The notes: generated by a model not told the origin, from the sequence alone. DNA of 58,349 nt from a virus (IMGVR_UViG_3300047494_000286:1-58349); one strand, 5' to 3'; positions 33,592 through 41,092 are shown, counted from the stretch's first letter. Numbers and translations are program-made.

Positions 33592-34529
33592 CACGCTTCT
33601 CCCCTCGTCGGCGGCCAGGTCAATTCGGATACCAGCTTCGCGCCGCCCGGCTCCCAGAGCGGCGGCCGCTCGATCTCCGGCGGCGGCATCACGGCCGCGA
33701 CGACGCGACCGACCACCTGGACGGGGTCCGATACGTCGCGGCCGATCCGCGCGCCGATCACCAGGCCGCGCTTGATGCCTTCCATCAGCCCGCGCAGCAG
33801 AGCCGGCGACGCGCCGGCGGTGATGGAGCACAGCATGTCGAGATCGTCGTCCGAGAACACGAACGGCAGCCCGTAGCGCCGCAGGATCGCGAAGCGCTCA
33901 TCATCACCGGGCAGATCCACCATGATCTGCAGGTTGAACCGTCGCCACAGCGCCGTATCGAGATCGGCCGGCCGGTTCGTCGCGGCGACCAGCAGCCCCT
34001 GGAACCGCTCGATATGGCGCAGCAGCACTGTCATGACCGAGTTGCGCCCGTTGTCCGCGCCACCCTGGTTGTTCTTGCTGCGACTGCCGCCGATCGCTTC
34101 GACCTCGTCGAGGAACACCAGGCACTCGACCTCCGTCTCGGCCAGGGTGCGGAACAGCTTGTCCACTTGCTGCTCACTCTCGCCCAGATATTTGGAGAAG
34201 ATCGACTCCGCGCCGACCAGCAGCATGGGAATGCCGATGCGCGCCGCCAGATGGTGCGCCAGCGTCGTCTTGCCGCAGCCGGGCGGGCCATGCAGCAGAG
34301 CCGTGCTGCGCGCCTTCAGCCCAACGGCCGCAAGCTCCTCGGCCGCGCGCAGCTCCGCGAGCCATTCGAACACGGCACCGCGCGCGCCTGGCGCCAGGAT
34401 CGGTTCCTCGGCCTCGTGCGGCTCCAGGATCTCGCCGAACCGGTCCATGGCCCTTCGCAGCTTCGTGGCAGGCGATTCGCTGCGCGAGCTGCGATCGCCC
34501 GATCCCATTCGATACCCCGAGGACGGCAT
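33591..34529 (-). CDS. AAA+ ATPase, possible helicase loader or chaperone
   Basis: 312 aa. Walker A GPPGCGKT at residues 81-88, Walker B CLVFLDEVE at 136-144, and a second region of homology VAATNRPADLDTALWRRFN (181-199) with the sensor Asn and arginine finger. This is the classical AAA type as in FtsH/CDC48-like ATPases rather than DnaC type; no protease or helicase domain is attached. Its position between a replication-like protein and DnaB suggests a role in loading or remodelling the replisome. Confidence 0.85.
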   Translation of the reverse strand: MPSSGYRMGSGDRSSRSESPATKLRRAMDRFGEILEPHEAEEPILAPGARGAVFEWLAELRAAEELAAVGLKARSTALLHGPPGCGKTTLAHHLAARIGIPMLLVGAESIFSKYLGESEQQVDKLFRTLAETEVECLVFLDEVEAIGGSRSKNNQGGADNGRNSVMTVLLRHIERFQGLLVAATNRPADLDTALWRRFNLQIMVDLPGDDERFAILRRYGLPFVFSDDDLDMLCSITAGASPALLRGLMEGIKRGLVIGARIGRDVSDPVQVVGRVVAAVMPPPEIERPPLWEPGGAKLVSELTWPPTRGEA

Positions 34530-34532
34530 GCG

Positions 34533-35162
34533 TTAGGTGCCCCCCGGCGGCGCGGGTGGCGGCGGCGCACCCTTTGGCGGCTTGGTCCGTCGAAAGGCCG
34601 CCGGCACGTCCATGCCGTCGGACGCCGACGCCGCGCACCATCCCTCGTCCCACGCGCCACGGCGCGCATCGCCGGCGGGATGCGGGTTCTCGGTGACACG
34701 CTTGCCGGCCTTCGCCGCAGCCGCGCCCTGCGCCTTCGCAGCCAGCAGATCCTCCGGCGTCGCCGGAGGCGGCGACAGCGGCAGGGAAGGGTCGGGATCC
34801 GGCGCGCCGTCGGTCCCAGACGAGGGCGCGCCGTCGGCCGGCGCCGTGCCCGGTGCAGGCGGCGGATTGTCGGACTTCTGCTGCATCAGCCGCCGCCGCG
34901 CCGCATCGCCCAACGGCGTGCCGTCCAGCATGCCCAGCGCCGCCCGGTAGATGTCCAGCATGGCGCGCTCTTCCTCGCGCGCTGTCTCGTCCATGCGGCG
35001 CTCTCGCACCATGGCGCGCATGTATTTCGGCTCGAAACCCTCTTTCTTGGCGTCGGCGTAGATCGCCGATATGTCGTCGGCCAGCGCCCGCTTTTCCTTC
35101 TCGAGCCGCTCGATCCGCTCGATGAACGATAGCAGCCGTTCGCTGTTTTTCTCCGCCTTCAT
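34533..35162 (-). CDS. GapR-like (DUF2312) domain fused to an Rmf/CrpP-like domain
   Basis: 209 aa, ATG at 35162 in an ATGA overlap with the DnaB gene stop. Residues 5-80 match GapR/DUF2312, an alphaproteobacterial nucleoid protein that clamps overtwisted DNA: LLSFIERIERLEKEKRALAD, YADAKKEGFEPKYMRAMVRE, AMLDIYRAALGM. After a Pro-rich linker (about 97-135), residues 138-185 resemble the small Rmf/CrpP fold: AKAQGAAAAKAGKRV, ENPHP, RRGAWDEGWCAA. GapR normally ends after its single domain, so this is an unusual two-domain form. It is cotranscribed with replication genes. Confidence 0.8.
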   Translation of the reverse strand: MKAEKNSERLLSFIERIERLEKEKRALADDISAIYADAKKEGFEPKYMRAMVRERRMDETAREEERAMLDIYRAALGMLDGTPLGDAARRRLMQQKSDNPPPAPGTAPADGAPSSGTDGAPDPDPSLPLSPPPATPEDLLAAKAQGAAAAKAGKRVTENPHPAGDARRGAWDEGWCAASASDGMDVPAAFRRTKPPKGAPPPPAPPGGT

Positions 35163-36640
35163 CGATCCCCCCCGTCCACCGCAAGGTCGGTGAACCACAC
35201 GTTCTCATCGGAAAACGCCAGCTGCTTGGTGCCCGTCGCACCCATGCGCTGCTTGGCGATGATGACCTCGGCCCGCCCGCGCGCGGCAGCCTCGGCCGCT
35301 GCCCACACACTCGAACGGTTGCTGACGCTCTCTTCGGATTCGCCGGGTCGCCGCTTCACCGGCATGCGCGTCAGGTAGTAATGCTCGCGATACAGGAACA
35401 TCACGACGTCGGCGTCCTGTTCCAGGCTGCCGGACTGTCGAAGATCGGCCATGCCCGGCCGCTTGTCCTCGCGTCCTTCCGGCCCGCGGTTGAGCTGCGC
35501 CAGCATGAGCACTGGCACATCCAGGTCGACCGCCAGCGCCTTCGTCTCCATCGACAGCCGCGTGTACCGCAGCGTCTCATTGTCGCTGCGCTCCAGCTCC
35601 GGCACGCGCAGCAGCCCGAGGTAATCGACCACAACAAGGTCAAGGCCGCCGCGGCGCTTCTCACGCCGCGCGCGGCTGCGAATGGCCGCAATCGTTCCGG
35701 CGCGGCATTCGTCGATGATCAGATGCCGCGTGGTCATGGCGCGCTGGGCCGCGACCATCAGGGCGATGTGCTGATCGTCGATCGGATTCCAGACGAACTG
35801 GCCGGTCGCGGTCCGGTCGCGCAGCCGCCCGCGCTCGGCCGCCGTCCCGGGCACGGGCGCCAGGCCGGCGGTCAGCTTTGCGCCGATGGCGATCTGCGGC
35901 ATCTCCCGCGTCACGAACAGCACACGCGCGCTGGCCGACGCCGCGCCGACAGCCATGCCAAGGGCGAGCGTGGTCTTGCCCATGCTCGGCCGCGCCGCAA
36001 GCAGCACGAAATGGCCGCCGCGCCATCCGCCGGTGATGTCATCGAGCTCGCGATACCCGGTGGTGACGCCGACCAGGCCGCCGGGCCGGCTGCTGTTCTT
36101 CACCGCCGCATCGATCGCCTGCGACATGCTCTCGTGTGCCGGCAGCGCCTTCTCGCCCGGCGTCAGCCCGTCCGCCAGCATGAACAGCGCGCTTTCGGCC
36201 TTCTCCTGGATCTCCTGCGGCGATTTCTCCGGATCGGCGCCGAACGCTTCGTCGACCATCTCGACGCCGATCGCGATCAGCTTGCGCCGATGCCAGCAGT
36301 CGAAAACCGCCTTTCCATATTCGCCGGCGTTGATGATGCCGACCATCGCTGCCAGCAGCTGCCCGAGATAGGCGACGCCGCCGACGTCTTCCAGCACGCC
36401 GCTACCTTCAAAGACACCCTTCAGGGTAATAGCATCGGCCACGCGCCCCGCGTTGATCAGCGCGGCCGCCGCTTCGTAGACGCGACCGTTGACCGGATCG
36501 GCGAAATGCTCCGGCCGCAGGAAATCCGAGACGCGATCAAACGCATTGTTGTTCGAAAGGATCGCGCCGAGCAGCGCCTGCTCGGCCTGCAGGTTCGCCG
36601 GCGGCGTACGCTGCGATATGCCGTAAAGTGGGCTTCTCAT
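35159..36640 (-). CDS. dnaB: Replicative DNA helicase, DnaB family
   Basis: 493 aa. DnaB N-terminal domain (LQAEQALLGAILSNNNAFDR, LRPEHFADPVNGRVYEAA), linker helix, then the RecA-like core: TTGYRELDDITGGWRGGHFV, Walker A ARPSMGKTT near 216-224, LDLVVVDYLGLL (Walker B), MLAQLNRGPE and the conserved ADVVMFLYREHYY. It unwinds the fork as a hexamer. No phage primase or polymerase gene is seen, so host enzymes must be used. Confidence 0.95.
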   Translation of the reverse strand: MRSPLYGISQRTPPANLQAEQALLGAILSNNNAFDRVSDFLRPEHFADPVNGRVYEAAAALINAGRVADAITLKGVFEGSGVLEDVGGVAYLGQLLAAMVGIINAGEYGKAVFDCWHRRKLIAIGVEMVDEAFGADPEKSPQEIQEKAESALFMLADGLTPGEKALPAHESMSQAIDAAVKNSSRPGGLVGVTTGYRELDDITGGWRGGHFVLLAARPSMGKTTLALGMAVGAASASARVLFVTREMPQIAIGAKLTAGLAPVPGTAAERGRLRDRTATGQFVWNPIDDQHIALMVAAQRAMTTRHLIIDECRAGTIAAIRSRARREKRRGGLDLVVVDYLGLLRVPELERSDNETLRYTRLSMETKALAVDLDVPVLMLAQLNRGPEGREDKRPGMADLRQSGSLEQDADVVMFLYREHYYLTRMPVKRRPGESEESVSNRSSVWAAAEAAARGRAEVIIAKQRMGATGTKQLAFSDENVWFTDLAVDGGDR

Positions 36641-36669
36641 GGGATGATCGAGCGGTGCGGCTGATCAGG

Positions 36670-37329
36670 TCAGGCCGCGCGCGCCCGGCCGGAAATCAAC
36701 TGGAATGGCGGCAGGCCGGCCTTCTCCCGAAGCTTGTTCACCCCCGGCAACTCGCGTGGTGAAGCGACGCTGACGCCGACCGTCAAGGCCCAGCGCATGA
36801 CGGTTTCGAAGTCGGCCTGAACGGCGACAAGAGTCGGTGACACCGGGCCCGGCGCGCCAGCCGACGGTCCGGAACCATTCCGTTCTGCCCCGCGCGGCTG
36901 CTGAAGGCCGAGATCCCGCGCCTTCGTAGCGAGCCCCATTTCCGAGGCAATGGGCTTGCCAGGCAACCTGTTCAGATGGTCGAAAAGAACCCGGCGTTTG
37001 GTGCGTCCATATTCTTTTCGCAAGAGAGCCGTGCGCTCCGGCGTCCAGACGCCCCCCCCCGAAGAAGCCGCAGCCGGCCGGGCGACTTTGTTACGTTCGC
37101 CGGCCGGCTGCGCAGTTGGGGGAAAAACGTCCACGGATGCCTGCATAGATCCGGCAGGCTCGGCCCGCGCCGGCTCTGGCGTGCCGGCGAAGTTCGGGGT
37201 TTCGGGAACATGCGCGCGGCTCAGCGCGTCGCTTTGCAGCCGCACCAGATCGTCAAGGGCGTCGGCGATGCGCTCGATCAGCTGCAGCAGCACGGGCGCC
37301 GCTTGGACCGTGACCGCGACTTCAATCAT
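36670..37329 (-). CDS. Myb/GcrA-like DNA-binding protein
   Basis: 219 aa, ATG at 37329 overlapping the GcrA-like stop (ATGA). After a helical N-terminus (VLLQLIERIADALDDLVRLQ) and a low-complexity linker, residues about 92-140 form a SANT/Myb-type HTH: WTPERTALLRKEYGRTKRRV, then LPGKPIASEMGLATKARDL. The C-terminus (ALTVGVSVASPRELPGVNKL) is a second small helical domain. A nine-base homopolymer lies in the linker just before the HTH. Likely a transcription regulator. Confidence 0.7.
   Translation of the reverse strand: MIEVAVTVQAAPVLLQLIERIADALDDLVRLQSDALSRAHVPETPNFAGTPEPARAEPAGSMQASVDVFPPTAQPAGERNKVARPAAASSGGGVWTPERTALLRKEYGRTKRRVLFDHLNRLPGKPIASEMGLATKARDLGLQQPRGAERNGSGPSAGAPGPVSPTLVAVQADFETVMRWALTVGVSVASPRELPGVNKLREKAGLPPFQLISGRARAA
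37052..37060 (-). repeat. Nine-base G/C homopolymer in the Myb-like gene
   Basis: Nine C on the plus strand (G on the coding strand) encode the Gly run just before the WTPERTALL HTH. Length change by one base would cut the protein before its DNA-binding domain. The frame is intact in this sequence. Confidence 0.8.
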
Positions 37330-37862
37330 GCCGCGAATTCCTCCCGCAAAAGGGGGCGGCGTTCGTAACCCTTCTTGCAATGATCCTCGCACCAGCGGCC
37401 GGCTGCCGGCGCTTCGCAATATTTGTGCGTCGGGCGGTCGGCGTGGCCCCACAGCGGCCACGTGCATTTATCCGGCAGGGGGGGGGTAACGGCGATGCGG
37501 GTCGGCGGGAAAATCTGCGCGTTGGGCAGTGCCGTGCGGCGGCCCCGAAGCCGCCTGATATCCGGTCCCCACGCCACGGCCGGGGCTAGCGGGACCGCAA
37601 GCATTATCGTGTTCCGCAAAGGAGCGGGTTCGACGCTCGGAAGGGGCGCCAATGTCGCCGCCTGCCGAATTCGCCTCGGGCGCGGCGCGCGAGCAGGGCC
37701 ATCACGCCGGATCGGACTGGGTCTCGACGCCAGGTTTAAGCGATGGGCCTTGCCGACCACGGCATTCTTCGAAATGCCCATGATCCTCGCGATCTTAGCG
37801 GTGGAATGGTCTTCGTCCCACAACGAGCGTAGCCGCCCGATCAACGATTCGGTCCAGTCCAT
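37326..37862 (-). CDS. gcrA: GcrA-family cell cycle regulator
   Basis: 178 aa. The N-terminal HTH DWTESLIGRLRSLWDEDH, IARIMGISKNAVVGKAHRLN is the GcrA DNA-binding domain, and the C-terminal module KCTWPLWGHADRPTHKYCEA, GRWCEDHC is the GcrA sigma-70-binding, Cys-containing end. In Alphaproteobacteria GcrA activates promoters at GANTC sites methylated by CcrM. The linker is long, Pro/Arg-rich, and holds a nine-base homopolymer. A phage copy could redirect host or phage promoters. Confidence 0.88.
   Translation of the reverse strand: MDWTESLIGRLRSLWDEDHSTAKIARIMGISKNAVVGKAHRLNLASRPSPIRRDGPARAPRPRRIRQAATLAPLPSVEPAPLRNTIMLAVPLAPAVAWGPDIRRLRGRRTALPNAQIFPPTRIAVTPPLPDKCTWPLWGHADRPTHKYCEAPAAGRWCEDHCKKGYERRPLLREEFAA
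37478..37486 (-). repeat. Nine-base G/C homopolymer in the gcrA-like gene
   Basis: Nine G on the plus strand (C on the coding strand) encode the Pro pair in VTPPLPDKC, directly before the C-terminal Cys module. A one-base change would remove the sigma-binding end while keeping the HTH. Confidence 0.8.
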
Positions 37863-37886
37863 CGCCGCCTCCCCTCTTCTTGCAGT

Positions 37887-38171
37887 TCACGATAGAACCC
37901 GTTCCCGCAGATGCTTGCGCAGGAAACTGATTGTTTCCACACGCTGTGGCGGGGACATCCAGGCTTCATCGGGAACGGTCACACGGCCGCCGCCGGCATG
38001 ATCGTGCAGCGTGTGCAGCGGAACGCTGTCCTCTGCGATGGGAAGGCATCGGCGCGCCTCGTCGGCGATCGACAGTGCCTGGTCAGGATCGGGCGCCGCG
38101 ATGAAGACGCCAGGATTCTCGGTATCGATCAGATACCACAACCCACGATCGCCTTGCGTCAGGACGTTCAT
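37887..38171 (-). CDS. Hypothetical protein in the leftward regulatory operon
   Basis: 94 aa, ATG at 38171 overlapping the upstream stop by 4 nt. Mixed alpha/beta protein (GDRGLWYLIDTENPGVFIAA, QALSIADEARRCLPIAEDS) with a His/Gly-rich loop (HTLHDHAGGGR). No recognised domain. Position after the HTH gene suggests early expression. Confidence 0.65.
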   Translation of the reverse strand: MNVLTQGDRGLWYLIDTENPGVFIAAPDPDQALSIADEARRCLPIAEDSVPLHTLHDHAGGGRVTVPDEAWMSPPQRVETISFLRKHLRERVLS

Positions 38172-38680
38172 CGGGCCGCCCTCGCGCGGGCCGCATCGTA
38201 CGCGATGCGCCTAGCGCGGGCGGCCTGAAGCGCGGCGGAGGCTTCTTCTAGCGCGGCGCAGCGTTCGGAATTCGGCGCGCTGGTGCCACCAGGCAAGCAA
38301 CGTGTGGAACCATCTGCGCATAGACCCGACATCTCCAGCAGTTCGCGCTGGCGCTCCAGCTCGTCGGCCCAGGTCCGAAGGTAACTCGCTTCGTCGTCAA
38401 GGTAACGAAGGAAACCATCCAGCAGGACGTTATCCTCCGCCTCACGAACGCGTGTCAACTCCTGCTTGAAATGCGAGCGCACCCTTCGCGGAGAAATGCC
38501 AAGAAACGCGCCGGCGGCCTCCAGCGCGTCGTGTCCCTTCAGGCCGGCCAGGCGCAGCAGCAGCACCGTTTCCCGCACCACGCGCTGGGCGCGCTCGGTC
38601 CTGTCTCGCGCGGCAATGATGCGCGTGGCGATCATCTGCACTGGCTTGGCGCGAATTTGGACTGTTTTAGTCCAAGACAT
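38168..38680 (-). CDS. HTH-type DNA-binding protein, first gene of the leftward operon
   Basis: 170 aa with GGGAG 7 nt before the ATG. Residues 30-70 (VVRETVLLLRLAGLKGHDAL, LGISPRRVRSHFKQEL) form an HTH like that of sigma-region-4/LuxR-type proteins; the C-terminal half is a coiled coil (LRTWADELERQRELLEMS) followed by an Ala/Arg-rich helix. As the promoter-proximal gene it is a good candidate for an operon regulator. A 7-bp inverted repeat overlaps its first codons. Confidence 0.68.
   Translation of the reverse strand: MSWTKTVQIRAKPVQMIATRIIAARDRTERAQRVVRETVLLLRLAGLKGHDALEAAGAFLGISPRRVRSHFKQELTRVREAEDNVLLDGFLRYLDDEASYLRTWADELERQRELLEMSGLCADGSTRCLPGGTSAPNSERCAALEEASAALQAARARRIAYDAARARAAR
38657..38675 (-). 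promoter_or_regulatory. Inverted repeat TTGGACT/AGTCCAA in the first codons
   Basis: Coding-strand TTGGACT-AAAAC-AGTCCAA gives a perfect 7-bp stem with a 5-nt loop starting in codon 2 of the HTH gene. It could be a self-binding operator or an mRNA hairpin that limits initiation. Position is striking; function is inference. Confidence 0.5.
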
Positions 38681-38974
38681 GCGTGGGCTCCCGTTCCAAT
38701 CTCTCGCTTGCGAGGTGAGGGATTGACGGGATCAACAGCGACGGAGGACACGCGACCAATCCCCGGCCGGGAACGGCCGGGGACGTTCGAACCATCCAGG
38801 CACATATTGCCACGCCGGATCGTGCCGATTGGCCGCTCCATCCGGGCCGGGGAAAGCACGCGAGCGCTGCGGCAGCACAACCACGCAGTAGGGCGTGCAG
38901 GGGCGCCCGACTCGCGTACGGACGCCCCCGCCCCTATCGTTGCGGTCGTGACACCAGCAACGGAGAGTTCGACG
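38681..38974. promoter_or_regulatory. Divergent intergenic region of the left arm
   Basis: 294 bp between the leftward HTH gene and the rightward 101-aa gene, so promoters in both directions are expected. It contains a perfect GC hairpin (38760-38783), an 8-bp palindrome GTTCGAAC (38785-38792), a second GC-rich inverted repeat (AGGGGCG at about 38899 with CGCCCCT at about 38929) and one GANTC site (38909-38913). It lacks the TAAGC operator half-sites of the immunity region. No confident -35/-10 pair could be assigned; it is also a candidate origin or regulatory hub. Confidence 0.55.
38760..38783. other. Perfect 10-bp GC hairpin with GGAA loop
   Basis: TCCCCGGCCG-GGAA-CGGCCGGGGA: ten paired bases and a 4-nt loop of GNRA type on the plus strand. 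No U-run follows in either direction, so it is not a standard terminator. It might be a protein-binding site or an RNA structure in a leader. Confidence 0.7.
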
Positions 38975-39280
38975 ATGGACGACGATGAGATTTCAAACCG
39001 CTTCGCGGCAATCGAAGGACGCCTCGCGGCAATTGAGCGACGGGTGGCCAACGCCGGCGGCGAGGCCATCTTCGCCGGCGTTCTGATCGGCCCGCTGATC
39101 GCGCTTCTCGCGAAAGGTGAAGGCATCACGGTGCAATCCGTGCGGACGCTCATCGACGCGGCTCTCCTGGTGCTGGAGAAGCATCGGGAGTCCCTGGACG
39201 AGGGCGGCCGGGCAGAGATCGACCACGCTCGAGCGCGGCTAGAACATCAGTTTCGATTTCTCCGAGCAGCTGAGCCGTAA
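38975..39280 (+). CDS. Small coiled-coil protein with hydrophobic segment
   Basis: 101 aa, ATG at 38975 with GGAG 9 nt upstream. N-terminal heptad-like helix (NRFAAIEGRLAAIERRVANA), a hydrophobic stretch (IFAGVLIGPLIALLAKG, residues 32-48), and a C-terminal charged helix (HRESLDEGGRAEIDHARARL). It could sit at the membrane or form an oligomer. It leads the rightward genes in this region. Function unknown. Confidence 0.65.
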   Translation: MDDDEISNRFAAIEGRLAAIERRVANAGGEAIFAGVLIGPLIALLAKGEGITVQSVRTLIDAALLVLEKHRESLDEGGRAEIDHARARLEHQFRFLRAAEP

Positions 39281-39629
39281 TCACAGCCGCGGGCCTCTGA
39301 CGCGGGCCGTCAAGCGCGAAGTTTCGACGTGGTTCGGCTTGGGGTGGGCTACCTGCCGGACGCCATCCAACGGCCTCGTAGATTCGGCGGCCCCTGATAT
39401 CCGCGACGTGCTGAAACGAGAGGATACCACCCATGCACGCAATATCGAATCCGAGAGGTTGCCCAGGCGTGTTGATCGCGATGCGCAGCGACGATGTGTC
39501 GCCGCCAGTGAGGTCGAACCAGGCATCCGTCAGGGGCAGGAGGAGTCCCATCAGGTGCGCCGTCCACGATCGGAAAGCGGCCGCGGCAAGTGAAACTGAC
39601 GCGATTCTATCGAACCAGGATCCAGACAT
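39150..39629 (-). CDS. Doubtful leftward ORF overlapping the coiled-coil gene
   Basis: 159 aa frame. Its first 100 residues look fairly protein-like (FDLTGGDTSSLRIAINTPGQ, FDIACMGGILSFQHVADIRG), but the last 44 residues are antisense to the end of the coiled-coil gene and no ribosome site precedes the ATG. Either this is a real small gene with an extended frame, or chance in GC-rich DNA. No family recognised. Confidence 0.35.
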   Translation of the reverse strand: MSGSWFDRIASVSLAAAAFRSWTAHLMGLLLPLTDAWFDLTGGDTSSLRIAINTPGQPLGFDIACMGGILSFQHVADIRGRRIYEAVGWRPAGSPPQAEPRRNFALDGPRQRPAAVITAQLLGEIETDVLAALERGRSLPGRPRPGTPDASPAPGEPRR

Positions 39630-39743
39630 GCCAGCGGAATTGACAACGGAAGGGCGACGACCGCGGACGGCGCCGACACCGCAACGGGCCCAAGGGCGTG
39701 CGGGGGAGCTGACCAGGCAAGCGCCGGAAAGGGGCCGTCCCCG
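39281..39743. other. Stretch without a firm gene
   Basis: 463 bp between the coiled-coil gene and the membrane protein. It holds only the doubtful leftward ORF described separately. A TTGACA hexamer at 39640-39645 on the plus strand lies 99 nt before the next start, but no clear -10 follows. No terminator-like hairpin with a U-run was found. Confidence 0.4.
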
Positions 39744-40529
39744 GTGAGAGACATCCTAGCGGCCATCCTTGCCGCCCTCCTGGTTCTCGGCCCGCTTTCT
39801 GCCGGACCAGCAAAGGAATTCATACAGGCCGATGGGAATCGCAGCGCCCACCAGCACGAAAACCATCACTCCAAGGAGGAACTCACTGCTGACGCCACTC
39901 TCATCGTCGGTGCTTTGACATTGATCATTCTCGCTTTCCAGGCCTGGATTTACAGCAAGCAAAGGCTGCTCATGGAGCGCCAGGCCAATATCACGGAGAG
40001 GCAGGTCGCGATCACTGACCGCCTGGAACGGCCGCTGATGTTGGCATTCACGGAAGGCTCGGTCGGTTACAGGGATGCGATCGACAAATTCGCGTTCCCG
40101 CCAGTCAAAATTGACATCAAGAATTACGGGCGAAGCACCGCGATAGTCGAAAGCTGCGCGACTGCGGTCATCGTGGGAACAAACGCCCCGCCCAAAAGAG
40201 CCCCGAAAGGCCGAAGCGGTTTCCTTTGGTCGGAATCCATCTCTGACCATGGCGTCCGGCCGGTCGCCTACACGAACCATTATTGGACTATCCGAGCCAT
40301 ACCGCCCGGAGAAGCCGCCCGCCGATTCGTCGTGTCCTACGAGGGGCCGTTGAGCCATGCGCAGGTCGATGAAATCGGCACGGGACACCAACGCGTCTGG
40401 GTTGATGGCGTTGTGTTCTACCAGGACATTTTCGGCACCCGTTGCGAGACCAACTTTCGTTGGTTGTATGACGGCCATCTGGACATTCTGATCGTTGACG
40501 GCGGCGCCGAGTTCAACGGCTACACATGA
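39744..40529 (+). CDS. Membrane protein with large C-terminal domain
   Basis: 261 aa. A hydrophobic N-terminus (ILAAILAALLVLGPLSAG) looks like a signal or first membrane helix; a His/Glu-rich loop follows, then a second transmembrane helix (TLIVGALTLIILAFQAWIY, about 52-70), a coiled-coil stretch with Gln/Arg (RLLMERQANITERQVAITDR) and a beta-rich domain. This architecture recurs in phage and bacterial hypothetical membrane proteins. Near the immunity region, so lysogenic expression and an exclusion role are possible, not shown. Confidence 0.7.
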   Translation: MRDILAAILAALLVLGPLSAGPAKEFIQADGNRSAHQHENHHSKEELTADATLIVGALTLIILAFQAWIYSKQRLLMERQANITERQVAITDRLERPLMLAFTEGSVGYRDAIDKFAFPPVKIDIKNYGRSTAIVESCATAVIVGTNAPPKRAPKGRSGFLWSESISDHGVRPVAYTNHYWTIRAIPPGEAARRFVVSYEGPLSHAQVDEIGTGHQRVWVDGVVFYQDIFGTRCETNFRWLYDGHLDILIVDGGAEFNGYT

Positions 40530-40702
40530 GCGCGGCCATGCGATGGCGCCGAGAGCGAGCAGGGCCAGTCCGAGCACAGCGCCGACCGGCCAGCCGGTGG
40601 GCGTCACACGAAGTCCGGCGGCCGCAGTCATCAGGCGGCGCTCCTGTTGCTGGGCGGGAATGGTCGGGACAGGATCGACGCGGGAATGACCGGGAGGCGG
40701 GA

Positions 40703-41092
40703 ATGCGCGCTTTGATCGTCGCGGCGTTGTTTGGGCTGGTGACGTGCGCCATCCATCCGGCACTTGGACAAACTCAAAGCGCCCCGCCAATGACGAAATA
40801 TCACATCGTCGGCGGCCGTACCCTGGCGTGTCACGATGCGCACGCTGTGGTGGCGCTGTCCCCAGCCGACGCCCGCCAGCGGTTTGGCGACGTCAATTAC
40901 TTCCGGCTTCTCCAGCAGGGCAACTGCTTCGAGGTCGACAATTCCTGGCCCCTGATCGTGTGCTTCGCCGGCCCGATCGTCAGCTTCATGCAGCAGGCCC
41001 AGGGAAACGGCACGACCGCGTGCCTTTTTTTCATGACCGCCGAGTTGGCAGACGAACGTGGGCGGCCGCCGGCGCCCGGGGCGCGGAACTAG
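40703..41092 (+). CDS. Exported protein with signal peptide
   Basis: 129 aa, ATG at 40703 chosen because GGGAGG lies 6 nt upstream and the signal peptide MRALIVAALFGLVTCAIHPA begins there; earlier in-frame codons read Arg-rich out-of-frame sequence. The mature part contains three Cys (TLACHDAHAV, NCFEV, LIVCFAGP) and ends in a Pro-rich tail. Predicted periplasmic or secreted. Family unknown. Confidence 0.65.
   Translation: MRALIVAALFGLVTCAIHPALGQTQSAPPMTKYHIVGGRTLACHDAHAVVALSPADARQRFGDVNYFRLLQQGNCFEVDNSWPLIVCFAGPIVSFMQQAQGNGTTACLFFMTAELADERGRPPAPGARN

Noticed and set aside
32877-35132. 751-aa plus-strand ORF
   Set aside because: Covers four well-supported leftward genes in antisense; no family signal.
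38760-38783. Rho-independent terminator
   Set aside because: The hairpin is strong but has no U-run on either strand and lies in a divergent promoter region.
39756-40790. 344-aa minus-strand ORF with a hydrophobic start (GAVLGLALLALGAIAWPR)
   Set aside because: Only a short stretch in the 173-bp gap (40530-40702) resembles a membrane helix; the rest is antisense to the membrane protein gene. The gap itself contains no supported gene.
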